The position numbers were made by a program, and so were the translations under genes. From contig JACQTR010000183.1 in assembly GCA_016210705.1 (NCBI GenBank), forward strand, positions 1-36,092: a stretch of 36,092 nt of DNA. The letters run 5' to 3'. This DNA comes from Chloroflexota bacterium. GTDB taxonomy: Bacteria; Chloroflexota; Dehalococcoidia; JACQTR01. The notes beneath the pieces are model-generated. The model did no database searches and was not told where the DNA came from. It saw only the letters and a list, made by a program, of their open reading frames with translations. Below are positions 1 to 8,234 of the stretch, piece by piece (position 1 is the first letter of the stretch; every line of letters begins with the position of its first letter).

Positions 1-975
1 CAGCAGAGGCACATTAGCTGCCGCACCCCTTTCGATATTCCCATACTCCTTTTTCTGACGGGCGCAGTCTTAGGGGTCTTCCAGGCCACAGACCGTGCCC
101 TAAGTTGGGGAGCATTTCAAACGTGCCTGGCTGCGGTAATGCTCTATTATACCATCGTCAATTATCCAAGACCTCATCTTTTGATAGGGGGAGGAATTGC
201 GGTTACTTCCCTTTTGGCTGGCATAGTAACGGTTGTGGGCTTTAGCAGCGGCATGTCCCCCGGCTCCGGGGCGAATAGTCTAAGCTCTTGGGTTGCTAGC
301 TCCCTACGCGTTCTCCCCCAGTTCCCCAGGCTTCCAGGCCAGACTGAGGCTCCCAACCTTTTAGTCCATGGCCTACTCCTTACATTACTCGTCTCTTTTT
401 TAATATTGGCTGGCTCCGGCCTTTTTGCTAGGCGGATAGCTATTAGGATAACATTTGGGATGCTGAGTTTGGTCTTGCTGGCCATGCTGGTCCCCGCTGG
501 AGGGCAGGCCTACGAGCGTCTAGTGAACGGTACGACCATCAGAGTAAGAATGGACGTGTGGCAGAATTCTATCCTCATGGCAAAGGATTCTTGGTTAACA
601 GGCATAGGTCTTGGCCACTTTCCACTGGCATCCCCAGACTTCTTCCCTGGCCGAAAGCTTACCATACCGCATAATGGATATTTGGAACTCCTTCTCAATT
701 ACGGGATTCTGGGAGCCACGGCGGGTTTGTATGCCTCCGTCGTTGTGGCCAGACTCTTTTGGGACATTCTGCGTTGCGCCAGGGGGCATCCTTGGTTTGG
801 ATTTGCCCTTGGCCTTTTGGCAGCCTTCTTGGGCACCGCCTTTATGGCTATTTTCGAAAGCTCACCAATGGGAATTCCTGCAGCACGGATGGGAAGATAT
901 TTCTATACAGTATCGCCCTTGCCCTGGATGTTGGGTGGTGCCTTGGTCGTTGTCCACCGGCTGGTAACAAAATAG
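1..975 (+). CDS. O-antigen ligase / Wzy-like polymerase, 5' end cut by window
   Basis: Polytopic membrane protein of the WaaL/Wzy O-antigen ligase family, which polymerises or transfers lipid-linked glycans on the outer face of the membrane. The frame is open from base 1, so the start lies outside the window; the ATG at 139 is internal. Several hydrophobic segments surround a large extracytoplasmic loop. The family signature is near the C-terminal third: IGLGHFPL followed by IPHNGYLELLLNYGILG, whose His-Asn region matches the conserved 'H-N-x-Y' loop of these enzymes. It is followed by about 350 bases without an intact gene. With the flippase at 4286 it supports a Wzx/Wzy-type export route. 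Polymerase versus ligase cannot be decided from sequence alone. Confidence 0.8.
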   Translation, partial: QQRHISCRTPFDIPILLFLTGAVLGVFQATDRALSWGAFQTCLAAVMLYYTIVNYPRPHLLIGGGIAVTSLLAGIVTVVGFSSGMSPGSGANSLSSWVASSLRVLPQFPRLPGQTEAPNLLVHGLLLTLLVSFLILAGSGLFARRIAIRITFGMLSLVLLAMLVPAGGQAYERLVNGTTIRVRMDVWQNSILMAKDSWLTGIGLGHFPLASPDFFPGRKLTIPHNGYLELLLNYGILGATAGLYASVVVARLFWDILRCARGHPWFGFALGLLAAFLGTAFMAIFESSPMGIPAARMGRYFYTVSPLPWMLGGALVVVHRLVTK

Positions 976-1007
976 GCTTATATTGGCGCCTACTTATGTG
1001 TCGTCAC

Positions 1008-1268
1008 CTCCATTTGGGGCAGCCCATATTGGCTATTTAAAACCAGCTACTTAAACCGATATTATACCCTAGGTTGGGGTTTTTGTAAGGACTTTTCATA
1101 TGCCTCGTCAACGAGATAGAAAGCATTTGCAATACGTCGGAAAAGTGGTAAAATCGAGGGCACATTGTACTACGACATCGTAGTAGTCGGCGTGGGCCTG
1201 GCAGGCTCAGCTACCTCTAGAGATATCTCCGAGGCTGACTACCAAGTATTCCTGTTTAAAAAGCCCCT
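1008..1268 (+). repeat. Diverged inverted duplicate, left copy (reductase promoter and 5' end)
   Basis: This stretch aligns, on the opposite strand, with 32469-32724. Shared blocks in the same order are CCATTT(A)GGGGCAGCC, ATATTGGCTATTT, AGGTTGGGGT, AAAGCATTTGCAAT, GTAAAATCG/GTTAAAATCG, and then a coding part whose translation still resembles the reductase N-terminus. The two copies are clearly diverged, with indels, so the duplication is old. A -10-like TATTAT (1060-1065) sits where the right copy has TATGAT, so the left copy may still supply a promoter to the epimerase operon. The palindrome of the right copy is present with one mismatch (AGCCCATATTGGCT, 1021-1034). Confidence 0.75.
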
Positions 1269-1332
1269 CCCAAGGCTCCGCAAATCCAAAATGTGTCTGG
1301 GACAAGACGTGGCTCTAGCGTGCAAGCTGTGA
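1127..1332 (+). pseudogene. Relic N-terminus of geranylgeranyl-reductase-like FAD enzyme
   Basis: A decayed copy of the 5' end of the gene at 31331-32608. The TTG at 1127 corresponds to the TTG start of the intact gene. A 2-base insertion near 1163 then shifts the frame, and from 1165 the reading is LYYDIVVVGVGLAGSATS, matching DYDVVVAGAGPAGSTTAR of the intact Rossmann FAD-binding motif. Similarity fades after about 1268 and the frame stops at TGA 1330-1332. The rest of the enzyme, over 350 residues, is missing. The remaining open frame (TTG 1165, 55 codons, GAGGG at 1156-1160) could still be translated as a leader, because its stop overlaps the GTG start of the epimerase as GTGA. Alternative: a short real gene, which is unlikely given the truncated fold. 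Confidence 0.75.
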
Positions 1333-2276
1333 CAAAGGTCCTTGTCACCGGAGGGGCAGGATATATAGGTTCCAAGCTAATTTCCGCGCTTATCCAAGAG
1401 AAGCATACAGTGAGGGTTTTTGATATACCAGAAGCTCTTAAGAAACCTCTACTCTTTGCTCCTCTGCCATCTCTCGAAACCGTGCCCGGCGACATCAAGG
1501 ACACGGCAAAGCTTCCTTCTTTGCTGCAAGATGTTGATGTCGTTGTTCATCTAGCAGCTTTGGTCAGAGGAGGCGCTGCCCCTGGTACCACGGAAGCCTC
1601 TGCCATGTGGGAAATAAACTACGAGGCTACCTGCCGGCTGGCGGACCTGTGCAGGATCAAGGGCATAGAACGCTTTTTGTTTATATCCACCTGTGGCAAT
1701 TACGGAGGAGCCGACTCAAATCGGCTGGCCAAAGAAGAGGATGCCTTAATAGTCACCTCGCCTTATGCCGAAACAAAGATTAGAGCAGAAGAACATATCC
1801 TGAGCAACGTCAACGAACAATTTCACGCAACAGTGCTGAGATTAGCCACGGTCTTCGGCTCATCCCCCAGGATGAGCTTTGAGCCCCTGATCAACCGCCT
1901 TGTTTACGATGCCGTAGTTAATAAATCGCTAGTGGTTCAGGGGCCCAATGCTTGGCGCCCTTTTGTCCACATCGACGATGTCGTTAAGGCCATTGTCTTG
2001 ACTCTCCGTTCACCCCTAGACCTGGTATCTGGGCAGGTCTTCAACGTGGGCGCTAATTCTATGAACTATACGAAGGCCGATATTGTGCGCATCCTGCAAC
2101 AGTTTGTCCCCGATCTCGCCGTAGAGTTGCACGGCGAAGATCCCCGCAGCTACAAGGTCTGTTTTGACAAAATAGCCCAGATATTAGGCTTCCGAACTAG
2201 TAAAGGGCTGGAAGAGGGAGTGGCTGAAATGGTACAACTGCTAAAAGATGCTCGCCAACATGGTAACGTTCTATAA
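1329..2276 (+). CDS. NAD-dependent epimerase/dehydratase (extended SDR)
   Basis: Extended short-chain dehydrogenase acting on nucleotide sugars in the cytoplasm. The N-terminus TKVLVTGGAGYIGS carries the GxxGxxG NAD-binding motif; HLAA follows, then the catalytic ISTCGNYGG and a YAETK motif giving the Tyr-x-x-x-Lys pair. About 315 residues, the usual length. I prefer the GTG at 1329 over the ATG at 1293 or GTG at 1320: it forms a GTGA overlap with the stop of the upstream relic frame and begins directly at the Rossmann strand. The substrate cannot be read from sequence. Its place before a radical SAM protein and a DegT aminotransferase suggests a role in making an aminosugar or other modified sugar. 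Confidence 0.88.
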   Translation: MTKVLVTGGAGYIGSKLISALIQEKHTVRVFDIPEALKKPLLFAPLPSLETVPGDIKDTAKLPSLLQDVDVVVHLAALVRGGAAPGTTEASAMWEINYEATCRLADLCRIKGIERFLFISTCGNYGGADSNRLAKEEDALIVTSPYAETKIRAEEHILSNVNEQFHATVLRLATVFGSSPRMSFEPLINRLVYDAVVNKSLVVQGPNAWRPFVHIDDVVKAIVLTLRSPLDLVSGQVFNVGANSMNYTKADIVRILQQFVPDLAVELHGEDPRSYKVCFDKIAQILGFRTSKGLEEGVAEMVQLLKDARQHGNVL

Positions 2277-3159
2277 TCCAGCCAAGGTCCTGCTCTATCT
2301 TAAAGAGCTAAAGGAAAAGATTCCTGTCTTCATGGAAATAGACCCCTCCTACCTATGTAATCATGCCTGCTTATGGTGTCGTTATCACCACCCAAACGGC
2401 GTGCTTCCTCTGGACTACATGGTGGCGCTTCTAGACAAATATCCTCAGGTTCGAGGAGTAAGGATCACCGGTGGCGGGGAGCCTTTGATTAATCCAGCTA
2501 CACCTCAGTTTATCCTGGAATGCAGTCAAAGAGGAATAAAAACCGGCATAGAGACCAACGGTGGCTTGTTAAGGAAGGACAGCATCGAGATTATAGGGAA
2601 TAACTGCCAATATTGCCGGATTTCCCTAGATGCGGCCACTATAGAAACTCACCGCAGGCTCCACGGCTCCAAAGGCGACTTTGAACGCATCCTGGACAAT
2701 GTCCGAGCCTTAAGGGAGACCAAGCTAGCTGAACTCGGTATCTCCTACTTGGTGGTGGACGAGAATGTGGACGAGATTACCCACTTGGCTGAGCTGAATT
2801 TACCGGTCTCCTATATCCACTTTAAGCCCATCATACAGGGAGTAAATAGGCAAACCCAGAAAAAGGCTCTAAAGGCCATTAAAGCTCTTGAGCAACAGGT
2901 GAGTTATCCTCTTATCTACGGCAGACTTGTGCAGGACCACTTCCATAGGCCGGGGCTGAAGTGCCGGGTCACCGCCCTATTTACCCGGGCCGCCGCCGAC
3001 GGCAAGGAGTATGTTTGTTGTGAACATGTTGGAGAAGAGGCGTTTCTAAGAGAAAATTGGGATGGTTCCACAGAAAGGTGCGCCAGTTGTCGTTACGCAC
3101 CCTATAATGAGGTTCTAGAGATATACTACACCAACACCCTCTCCCACGAATTTTTGTAG
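2248..3159 (+). CDS. Radical SAM enzyme with C-terminal cysteine cluster
   Basis: Radical S-adenosylmethionine protein of 303 residues. The CNHACLWC motif (Cys37, 41, 44) binds the SAM-cleaving 4Fe-4S cluster and TGGGEPL (residues 74-80) is the classical glycine-rich SAM motif. A second group, Cys239, Cys257-258, Cys278 and Cys281, resembles a shortened SPASM/Twitch auxiliary-cluster region. It overlaps the epimerase end by 29 bases; ATG 2260 is an alternative start and neither has a clear ribosome site. It lies between the epimerase and the aminotransferase, so a sugar-modifying role (epimerisation, deoxygenation or deamination) is a fair inference. A peptide-modifying role cannot be excluded, although no precursor peptide is seen nearby. 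Confidence 0.85.
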   Translation: MLANMVTFYNPAKVLLYLKELKEKIPVFMEIDPSYLCNHACLWCRYHHPNGVLPLDYMVALLDKYPQVRGVRITGGGEPLINPATPQFILECSQRGIKTGIETNGGLLRKDSIEIIGNNCQYCRISLDAATIETHRRLHGSKGDFERILDNVRALRETKLAELGISYLVVDENVDEITHLAELNLPVSYIHFKPIIQGVNRQTQKKALKAIKALEQQVSYPLIYGRLVQDHFHRPGLKCRVTALFTRAAADGKEYVCCEHVGEEAFLRENWDGSTERCASCRYAPYNEVLEIYYTNTLSHEFL

Positions 3160-3185
3160 ATTTTATAATAAAGGGGATGTGCGAC

Positions 3186-4289
3186 ATGAAGCGTATAAAT
3201 CAGATGGAGCCCTGGGTAGGGGAAGAGGAAAAAGAAGAGCTTGTTAAAACAATAGAGTCGGGCTGGATTACGGAGGCAGGCCGGACCAAAGAGTTTGAAC
3301 GCCTCTTCGCCAACTATGTGGGCAGCCAGTATGCCTCGGCGGTAAACAATGGCACGTTGAGTTTGGCCATCGGGCTAATGGCCCTGGGGATAGGCAAAGG
3401 GGATGAGGTTATCGTCCCAGATTTCACCATGATTGCCTCCGCCAATGGGGTCAAGCTGGCCGGGGCGGAACCAGTGCTGGTGGATATCGATCGGCAGACC
3501 CTCTGCCTGGATGTAGCCGCGGCCGAAGCAGCCATAACCTCCAAGACCAAGGCCATCATGCCGGTGCCGCTCAATGGACGCTCCCCTGATATGACGGGGT
3601 TGATGATTCTGGCCCAAAAGCGCAGTATCTTCATCCTGGAGGATGCGGCCCAAGCTCTGGGCTCCCGGTGCCAGGGGAAACACTTGGGCACTTGGGGAGA
3701 GATAGGCAGTTTCTCCCTCAGCACCCCCAAGGTGATCACCACTGGTCAAGGCGGGGTTCTGGTAACCAACAACGAGGAGCTCTACCAAAGAATAGTCAAA
3801 ATAAAGGATTTTGGCCGCCGTCGTCGCTCCGAGGACTACCACGAGATCTTAGGCTACAATTTCAAGTTTACCGATATCCAAGCCGCCTTGGGTCTAGCCC
3901 AGATGAAGAAGCTGGAGTGGCGGGTGAATCGAAAAAAGGAGATGTATCACCTGTATCGTGAGTTGCTAACAGACGTGGATCAAATAGAGTTAATAGCTAC
4001 CGATCTGGAACAGGCCTCTCCCTGGTTCATTGACATCCTCGTCCCTGCGGAGACTAGAGACAGCCTTATTTCCTTCTTAGACCAGCAAGGGATAGGCTCC
4101 CGCCCCTTCTACTATGCCATCCACACCATGCCACCCTATGCCTATATACAAGGTCACTTCCCCAACTCCGAAGATGTAGCCGCCCGCGGGATATGGCTCC
4201 CCTCTTCCACTTTTCTGACCGACGAAGATATCGAAAGGGTATGCCAGGAAATTAGACAATTTTTCCGCACTACCTCTGGGAGAAAATGA
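3186..4289 (+). CDS. DegT/DnrJ/EryC1/StrS PLP aminotransferase
   Basis: Sugar aminotransferase that adds an amino group from glutamate or glutamine to a keto nucleotide sugar, using pyridoxal phosphate. Family motifs are clear: NNGTLSLAIGL near residue 54, VPDFTMIASANGV near 78, EDAAQALGS with the PLP-binding Asp153, and FSLSTPKVITTGQGG with the Schiff-base Lys182. The length of about 367 residues is normal. The start is set at ATG 3186 because AAGGGG (3171-3176) is a well-spaced ribosome site for it; the ATG at 3177 would abut that site. It joins the flippase gene by an ATGA overlap at 4286. Likely aminosugar synthesis together with the two upstream enzymes; the exact sugar is unknown. Confidence 0.92.
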   Translation: MKRINQMEPWVGEEEKEELVKTIESGWITEAGRTKEFERLFANYVGSQYASAVNNGTLSLAIGLMALGIGKGDEVIVPDFTMIASANGVKLAGAEPVLVDIDRQTLCLDVAAAEAAITSKTKAIMPVPLNGRSPDMTGLMILAQKRSIFILEDAAQALGSRCQGKHLGTWGEIGSFSLSTPKVITTGQGGVLVTNNEELYQRIVKIKDFGRRRRSEDYHEILGYNFKFTDIQAALGLAQMKKLEWRVNRKKEMYHLYRELLTDVDQIELIATDLEQASPWFIDILVPAETRDSLISFLDQQGIGSRPFYYAIHTMPPYAYIQGHFPNSEDVAARGIWLPSSTFLTDEDIERVCQEIRQFFRTTSGRK

Positions 4290-5812
4290 ATCTCAAAGAG
4301 CTAGGCCGGGGCTTGCTGAGACCCGGAGACGGGCTACGGCAACGAGCCACCAGGAGCGCCTTCTGGATTTTAGCCGCCAGAGCTGCCGACCAGCTTTTCA
4401 ACATGGTCAGAATATTGGTTCTGGCCCGACTCCTTTCTCCCAACGATTTCGGTCTCATGGGGATTGCCCTCCTCACCCTGTCGGCCCTGGATGCCTTTTC
4501 CCAGACCGGCTTTAATACCGCCCTCATCCAAAAGAAGGGTGAGGTAAAAGACTACCTAGATACCGCCTTCACCCTTCTCTTTCTACGGGGCGCTGTCCTC
4601 TTCGCCCTCCTATTTATAGCTGCTCCTTATCTGGCCGCTTTCTTTGATGCCCCCCAGGCCACCACCATCATACGAGTCATTGGCCTTTCCTTGTTTGCCC
4701 AGGGACTGACCAATATAGGCATCATTTACTTTCAAAAAGAGTTGGAATTCAACAAACAATTCGCTTACCAGGCCAGTGGTACCCTAGCGGTAATGATTGT
4801 GGGGATAGGAGCCGCTGTAACGTTACGCAGCGTATGGGCCCTGGTACTGGGACAACTAGCAGCTAATCTCGTCCGCTTAGTGGCCTCTTATATCCTCCAC
4901 CCTTACCGCCCCCACTTACGCTTGGCCACGGGCAAAGCTAAGGAACTCTATAACTTCGGGAAATGGGTCTTTTTCGAAAGTGTCCTCGGCTACCTTCATA
5001 ACCAAGGCGATCAAGCTCTAGTAGGGAAGATTCTGGGGGTGGCCTCCCTGGGGTTCTATCAATTGGCACTTCGGATTTCCCTTCTTTTGGTAGAAATTGA
5101 CAATGTTGCCGCCACGGTGGCTTTTCCTCTTTTTGCCAGGATGCAGGATGACACTGGCAGACTTAGAGAAACCTATTTAAGGGCGCTTCAATTAGCCGCC
5201 TTTGTTTCTTTTCCTCTAACGGGATTCCTAATAGCTATGGCACCAGACCTAACCCAAGTAGTGTTAGGGGCAAAATGGTTGCCTATAGTTCTACCAATGC
5301 AAATCTTGACCCTGTCTGCGGTCCCCAAAGGCATAGGGTTCCTGGCGGATTCAGCCTTCTGGGCAGTGGGCAAACCCCATATAAGGACAGGGTTATCGGC
5401 GGTTTACTTGCTAGTGCTGGTTGCCGTTATGTATCCCTTGACGTTAGCTGTGGGGTTAACGGGGACTGCCCTCTCCGTACTGCTAGCCTCCTCAGTAACC
5501 ACATTGGTGGCATTATATATTCTGCTGAAAAGAGTCCTTTTCTGCCCCTTCGCACAGCTCTTGACCTCTATACGAAGTACGCTGCTCGCTGCCACCGCAA
5601 TGACCATTGTAATTGCCTATGAGAGGGTATTTCTCTCTTGGGAAGGGGAGCGATTGCTCGGGCTGGCGGTGGCCCTAGTCATAGGGGCTGCAACCTATTT
5701 GGGCCTATCCTATGTCTTTGACAAACTTCACCCTACAGGCCTATACAAGAATATCAATGACCGTGTTGCAGATTTGGCCAAGCCAGACAGGATTAAAGTT
5801 GCGCAATCTTAG
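4286..5812 (+). CDS. Polysaccharide flippase, WzxC-like (MOP superfamily)
   Basis: Inner-membrane flippase of 508 residues that moves lipid-linked glycan repeat units to the outer face. It shows the repeated hydrophobic helices of the MOP/PST family and the typical opening TRSAFWILAARAADQLFN followed by LARLLSPNDFGLMGIA and a FSQTGFNTALIQKK stretch, all typical of WzxC-type lipopolysaccharide exporters. Length fits the family. It starts at an ATGA overlap with the aminotransferase and overlaps the next methyltransferase if that gene starts at 5757. It pairs functionally with the O-antigen-ligase-like protein at the window start. Confidence 0.92.
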   Translation: MNLKELGRGLLRPGDGLRQRATRSAFWILAARAADQLFNMVRILVLARLLSPNDFGLMGIALLTLSALDAFSQTGFNTALIQKKGEVKDYLDTAFTLLFLRGAVLFALLFIAAPYLAAFFDAPQATTIIRVIGLSLFAQGLTNIGIIYFQKELEFNKQFAYQASGTLAVMIVGIGAAVTLRSVWALVLGQLAANLVRLVASYILHPYRPHLRLATGKAKELYNFGKWVFFESVLGYLHNQGDQALVGKILGVASLGFYQLALRISLLLVEIDNVAATVAFPLFARMQDDTGRLRETYLRALQLAAFVSFPLTGFLIAMAPDLTQVVLGAKWLPIVLPMQILTLSAVPKGIGFLADSAFWAVGKPHIRTGLSAVYLLVLVAVMYPLTLAVGLTGTALSVLLASSVTTLVALYILLKRVLFCPFAQLLTSIRSTLLAATAMTIVIAYERVFLSWEGERLLGLAVALVIGAATYLGLSYVFDKLHPTGLYKNINDRVADLAKPDRIKVAQS

Positions 5813-6542
5813 CGAGCATAAGCCCATACTTTCCGACTGGACCGAATACTTTCAGCGGCGGAAAGTAACTCTATTTTCAGAAGCGATTGGGTTAGAGAAG
5901 TTCTTTCGCGCCATAACGCAATTTGTCCCGGAAAAGACCAGCATCTTGGAAGTGGGGTTTGGCACTGGACTACCCGCCATTATGCTAACCGAGATGGGAT
6001 ATCAGGTCACCGCTATAGACATAGACAGCGGGCTAGCCAGGTCGCTATACCAGAAAAAGAGGGGGCTAGCTTCGCATCTCAATGTGATGAGGGCGGATAT
6101 GTTCCATTTACCTTTCAAAGATAACTCCTTCTACGCTGTAATCTCCCAAGGTGTTCTAGAGCACTTTCCTGAACAAGATATTTGCCGCGCCCTTAGCGAA
6201 CAGCGAAGAGTCGCTTCTCAACTAGTGATCTTAGATGTGCCCAATGACCGTTTCCCCCAAGATGCCGGGGTATTGCCTGGAAGCCATCTGGACTGGCAGC
6301 CTCGGAGCCGGCAGAACTGGAAAGCTATCATCCAGGAATGTGGGTTATCTCCTAAATACGAGTATGGAGTAGGATTAAGGCCGGGCAGATTTTGGCACTA
6401 TCTCTATTTTGCCTTGCCTTACGTCTTCCACTACTGGGATAGGATGAGGACAAGGCGTCCTTATTCCATGTTGGGCTGCTGGTTCGGCAGTATCAACGGG
6501 TTTGTGGCAAAGGTGAGCAAATCTGAATTCCATAATAGATGA
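5757..6542 (+). CDS. Class I SAM-dependent methyltransferase
   Basis: Methyltransferase of about 261 residues with a Rossmann SAM-binding core: ILEVGFGTGLPAIML (motif I), VTAIDID (acidic residue binding the ribose hydroxyls), then RADMFHLPF and VISQGVLEHF. The frame is open upstream to 5712. ATG 5757 gives a 56-base overlap with the flippase. TTG 5799, preceded by AGG a few bases before, would overlap by only 14 bases and is a real alternative. It probably methylates a sugar or another part of the glycan, judged only by its place in the operon. The C-terminal part (PGRFWHYLYFALPYVFHYW) is aromatic-rich and could contact the membrane. Confidence 0.8.
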   Translation: MTVLQIWPSQTGLKLRNLSEHKPILSDWTEYFQRRKVTLFSEAIGLEKFFRAITQFVPEKTSILEVGFGTGLPAIMLTEMGYQVTAIDIDSGLARSLYQKKRGLASHLNVMRADMFHLPFKDNSFYAVISQGVLEHFPEQDICRALSEQRRVASQLVILDVPNDRFPQDAGVLPGSHLDWQPRSRQNWKAIIQECGLSPKYEYGVGLRPGRFWHYLYFALPYVFHYWDRMRTRRPYSMLGCWFGSINGFVAKVSKSEFHNR

Positions 6543-6554
6543 GGAGTGTCTAAC

Positions 6555-7328
6555 ATGGATGCGGGCAGGAGCAGAGGCAAACGCCTATACATGGGACTGG
6601 GAATGCCTATCAGCTACAAACCTAAGAATAGGCTTGCCTCGTTACTGGACATACGTTTTTCCTTAAAGTCTGTGTTGCTAAACAGGCTGCCCTCCTTTGG
6701 GTATAAGCTATTCGAAGTATTCATGGGTGAGAGAGTAGTAGAGTATGCCTTTGTGCACTCCAACATACTCATGGAGACCAAGCAACGGATCCTTGATGTG
6801 GGATCGTATGGGAGCGTGTTGCCTGTTGAGCTGGCCTGCTTTGGGCACAAAGTTTATTCCGTGGATGTGCTGGCTTACCCTCTGGAACACCCAAATCTTA
6901 CCTTTGTCCAGGGAGATATCTATAATATTCCATTCCCAGACAATTTCTTCGATACAGTCACGGCGGTATCAACCGTGGAGCATGTAGGGCTGGGCCGATA
7001 CGGAGACCCCCTCCATCCCGATGGAGACAGAAGAGCTATTTTGGAAATGATCAGAGTCCTAAAAAAAGGAGGGAAGGCAATAATCACCGTTCCCTTTGGC
7101 GAGAGGACTGTGTCATATCACCGTGGAGTAGCCATGAACAGAGTTTACGACCTCCCTTCTTTGGAGCAGTTACTCGAAGGGCTGCAAATCCAAAAGAGGG
7201 TCATTTACGGTAAACAGGGAGGGTTTTGGATGCCGGTCACTCCGGAGCAGGCAGCCAATCTCAAGAGAGAGGACGCTACGGAGGAAAAATCCGTCGCGTT
7301 GCTGGTAGCGAGTAAAGGGCAAGGATGA
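6555..7328 (+). CDS. SAM-dependent methyltransferase
   Basis: Predicted cytoplasmic methyltransferase of about 257 residues. RILDVGSYGSVLPVELA is motif I, VYSVDVL holds the acidic residue, and VQGDIYNIPFPDNFFDTV plus STVEHVGLG complete the methyltransferase-11-like core. The motif I sequence (VGSYGS) departs from the usual GxGxG. Start at ATG 6555 rather than GTG 6546, because GAGGAG (6541-6546) is placed 8 bases before the ATG. It follows the previous methyltransferase after 12 bases and overlaps the GT2 gene by ATGA. Its substrate is unknown; a sugar hydroxyl of the glycan is likely from context. Confidence 0.82.
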   Translation: MDAGRSRGKRLYMGLGMPISYKPKNRLASLLDIRFSLKSVLLNRLPSFGYKLFEVFMGERVVEYAFVHSNILMETKQRILDVGSYGSVLPVELACFGHKVYSVDVLAYPLEHPNLTFVQGDIYNIPFPDNFFDTVTAVSTVEHVGLGRYGDPLHPDGDRRAILEMIRVLKKGGKAIITVPFGERTVSYHRGVAMNRVYDLPSLEQLLEGLQIQKRVIYGKQGGFWMPVTPEQAANLKREDATEEKSVALLVASKGQG

Positions 7329-8230
7329 AAAACCATCCCCTGGTGGCTTTGCTGGTTCCTGTCCACAATGGGTGGGAAGATACTCGTGAGTTCCTGGACT
7401 CCCTGCGCCGGGTAAGTTACCCCAATTTCAAGACCATCATCGTGGACGATGGCTCCACCGATGACACCGCTGAAATGCTGGCCGCAGATTACCCCGAGGT
7501 CATTGTAATCAAGGGCGATGGCAACCTGTGGTGGTCTCGATCGGTGAACATAGCTATAGAGAAGGCTTTGAAACTAGAGGCCGACTACGTCCTTCAGGTA
7601 GACAACGATACCGCGGTGGATAGGGAGTTCATTTCCACCCTGGTGGAGACAGCCCAAGAAAACCCCAACGCTATCATAACCTCCAAGTCCTACTGGTACG
7701 GACAGCCCGATAGGGTTTGGTTTGGAGGCGGTGAGATAGCCTGGTTACGAGGTGGGCTTAAGCAAACCGGTTGCGGCGATATAGATAGAGGTCAATTCAA
7801 CGAACAAAGCGATAGCCAGTGGGCAAGCATAGGCTTCCTCATCCCCATCCCCCTCTTTGCCGAGCTGGGGATGATAGATGCCAGGAGCTTCCCCCAGTAC
7901 TGGGCGGACGCTGACTTCACCTATCGGGCTTATAAGAAAGGGCACCGGGTAATTCTGGAGCCCCGAAGTCTCCTTTGGCACAAAGTTTCTTCCAGTGTGA
8001 GACACCGTATGCCTCAGAGAGCACCTTGGGCCCAGCTCCTTTATTTTCTGACCCATGTCCGCTCCAGATATAACCTAAAAGCCGCTTCATATTTCTATTG
8101 GCGTCATTGTCCGAAAGCGTTGCTCCCGTATGCTTTGGGGCGCTTCTATTTCCCTCTACTGAGAGGTTTCCTCGTCCGTCTGCTTTTCTTCTGGTATAAG
8201 CCCTGGTACCGGAGGCCCTGGGGACTATAA
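7325..8230 (+). CDS. Glycosyltransferase family 2
   Basis: GT-A fold glycosyltransferase of 301 residues. The N-terminal domain has LLVPVHNG, VDDGSTDDT (residues 40-48) for nucleotide binding, GNLWWSRSVNIAI typical of rhamnosyltransferase-like GT2 proteins, and a DND metal site (93-95). WADADFTYRAYKKGH supplies the ED-like acceptor/base region. The C-terminal end is basic and aromatic and may sit on the membrane. It is the last gene of the rightward operon, joined by ATGA to the methyltransferase, and stops 4 bases before the stop of the opposing DUF2206 gene. The donor sugar is not readable. Confidence 0.9.
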   Translation: MKNHPLVALLVPVHNGWEDTREFLDSLRRVSYPNFKTIIVDDGSTDDTAEMLAADYPEVIVIKGDGNLWWSRSVNIAIEKALKLEADYVLQVDNDTAVDREFISTLVETAQENPNAIITSKSYWYGQPDRVWFGGGEIAWLRGGLKQTGCGDIDRGQFNEQSDSQWASIGFLIPIPLFAELGMIDARSFPQYWADADFTYRAYKKGHRVILEPRSLLWHKVSSSVRHRMPQRAPWAQLLYFLTHVRSRYNLKAASYFYWRHCPKALLPYALGRFYFPLLRGFLVRLLFFWYKPWYRRPWGL

Positions 8231-8234
8231 AGGC

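Noticed and set aside
1293..1328. Upstream ATG start for the epimerase
   Set aside because: The extra residues are non-conserved and lie within the reductase relic; GTG 1329 gives a normal N-terminus and the GTGA overlap.
3314..3842. Two long minus-strand frames (142 and 155 codons) inside the aminotransferase gene
   Set aside because: The plus strand codes for a complete DegT-family enzyme with its lysine and motifs; the reverse frames match no family and reflect codon bias.
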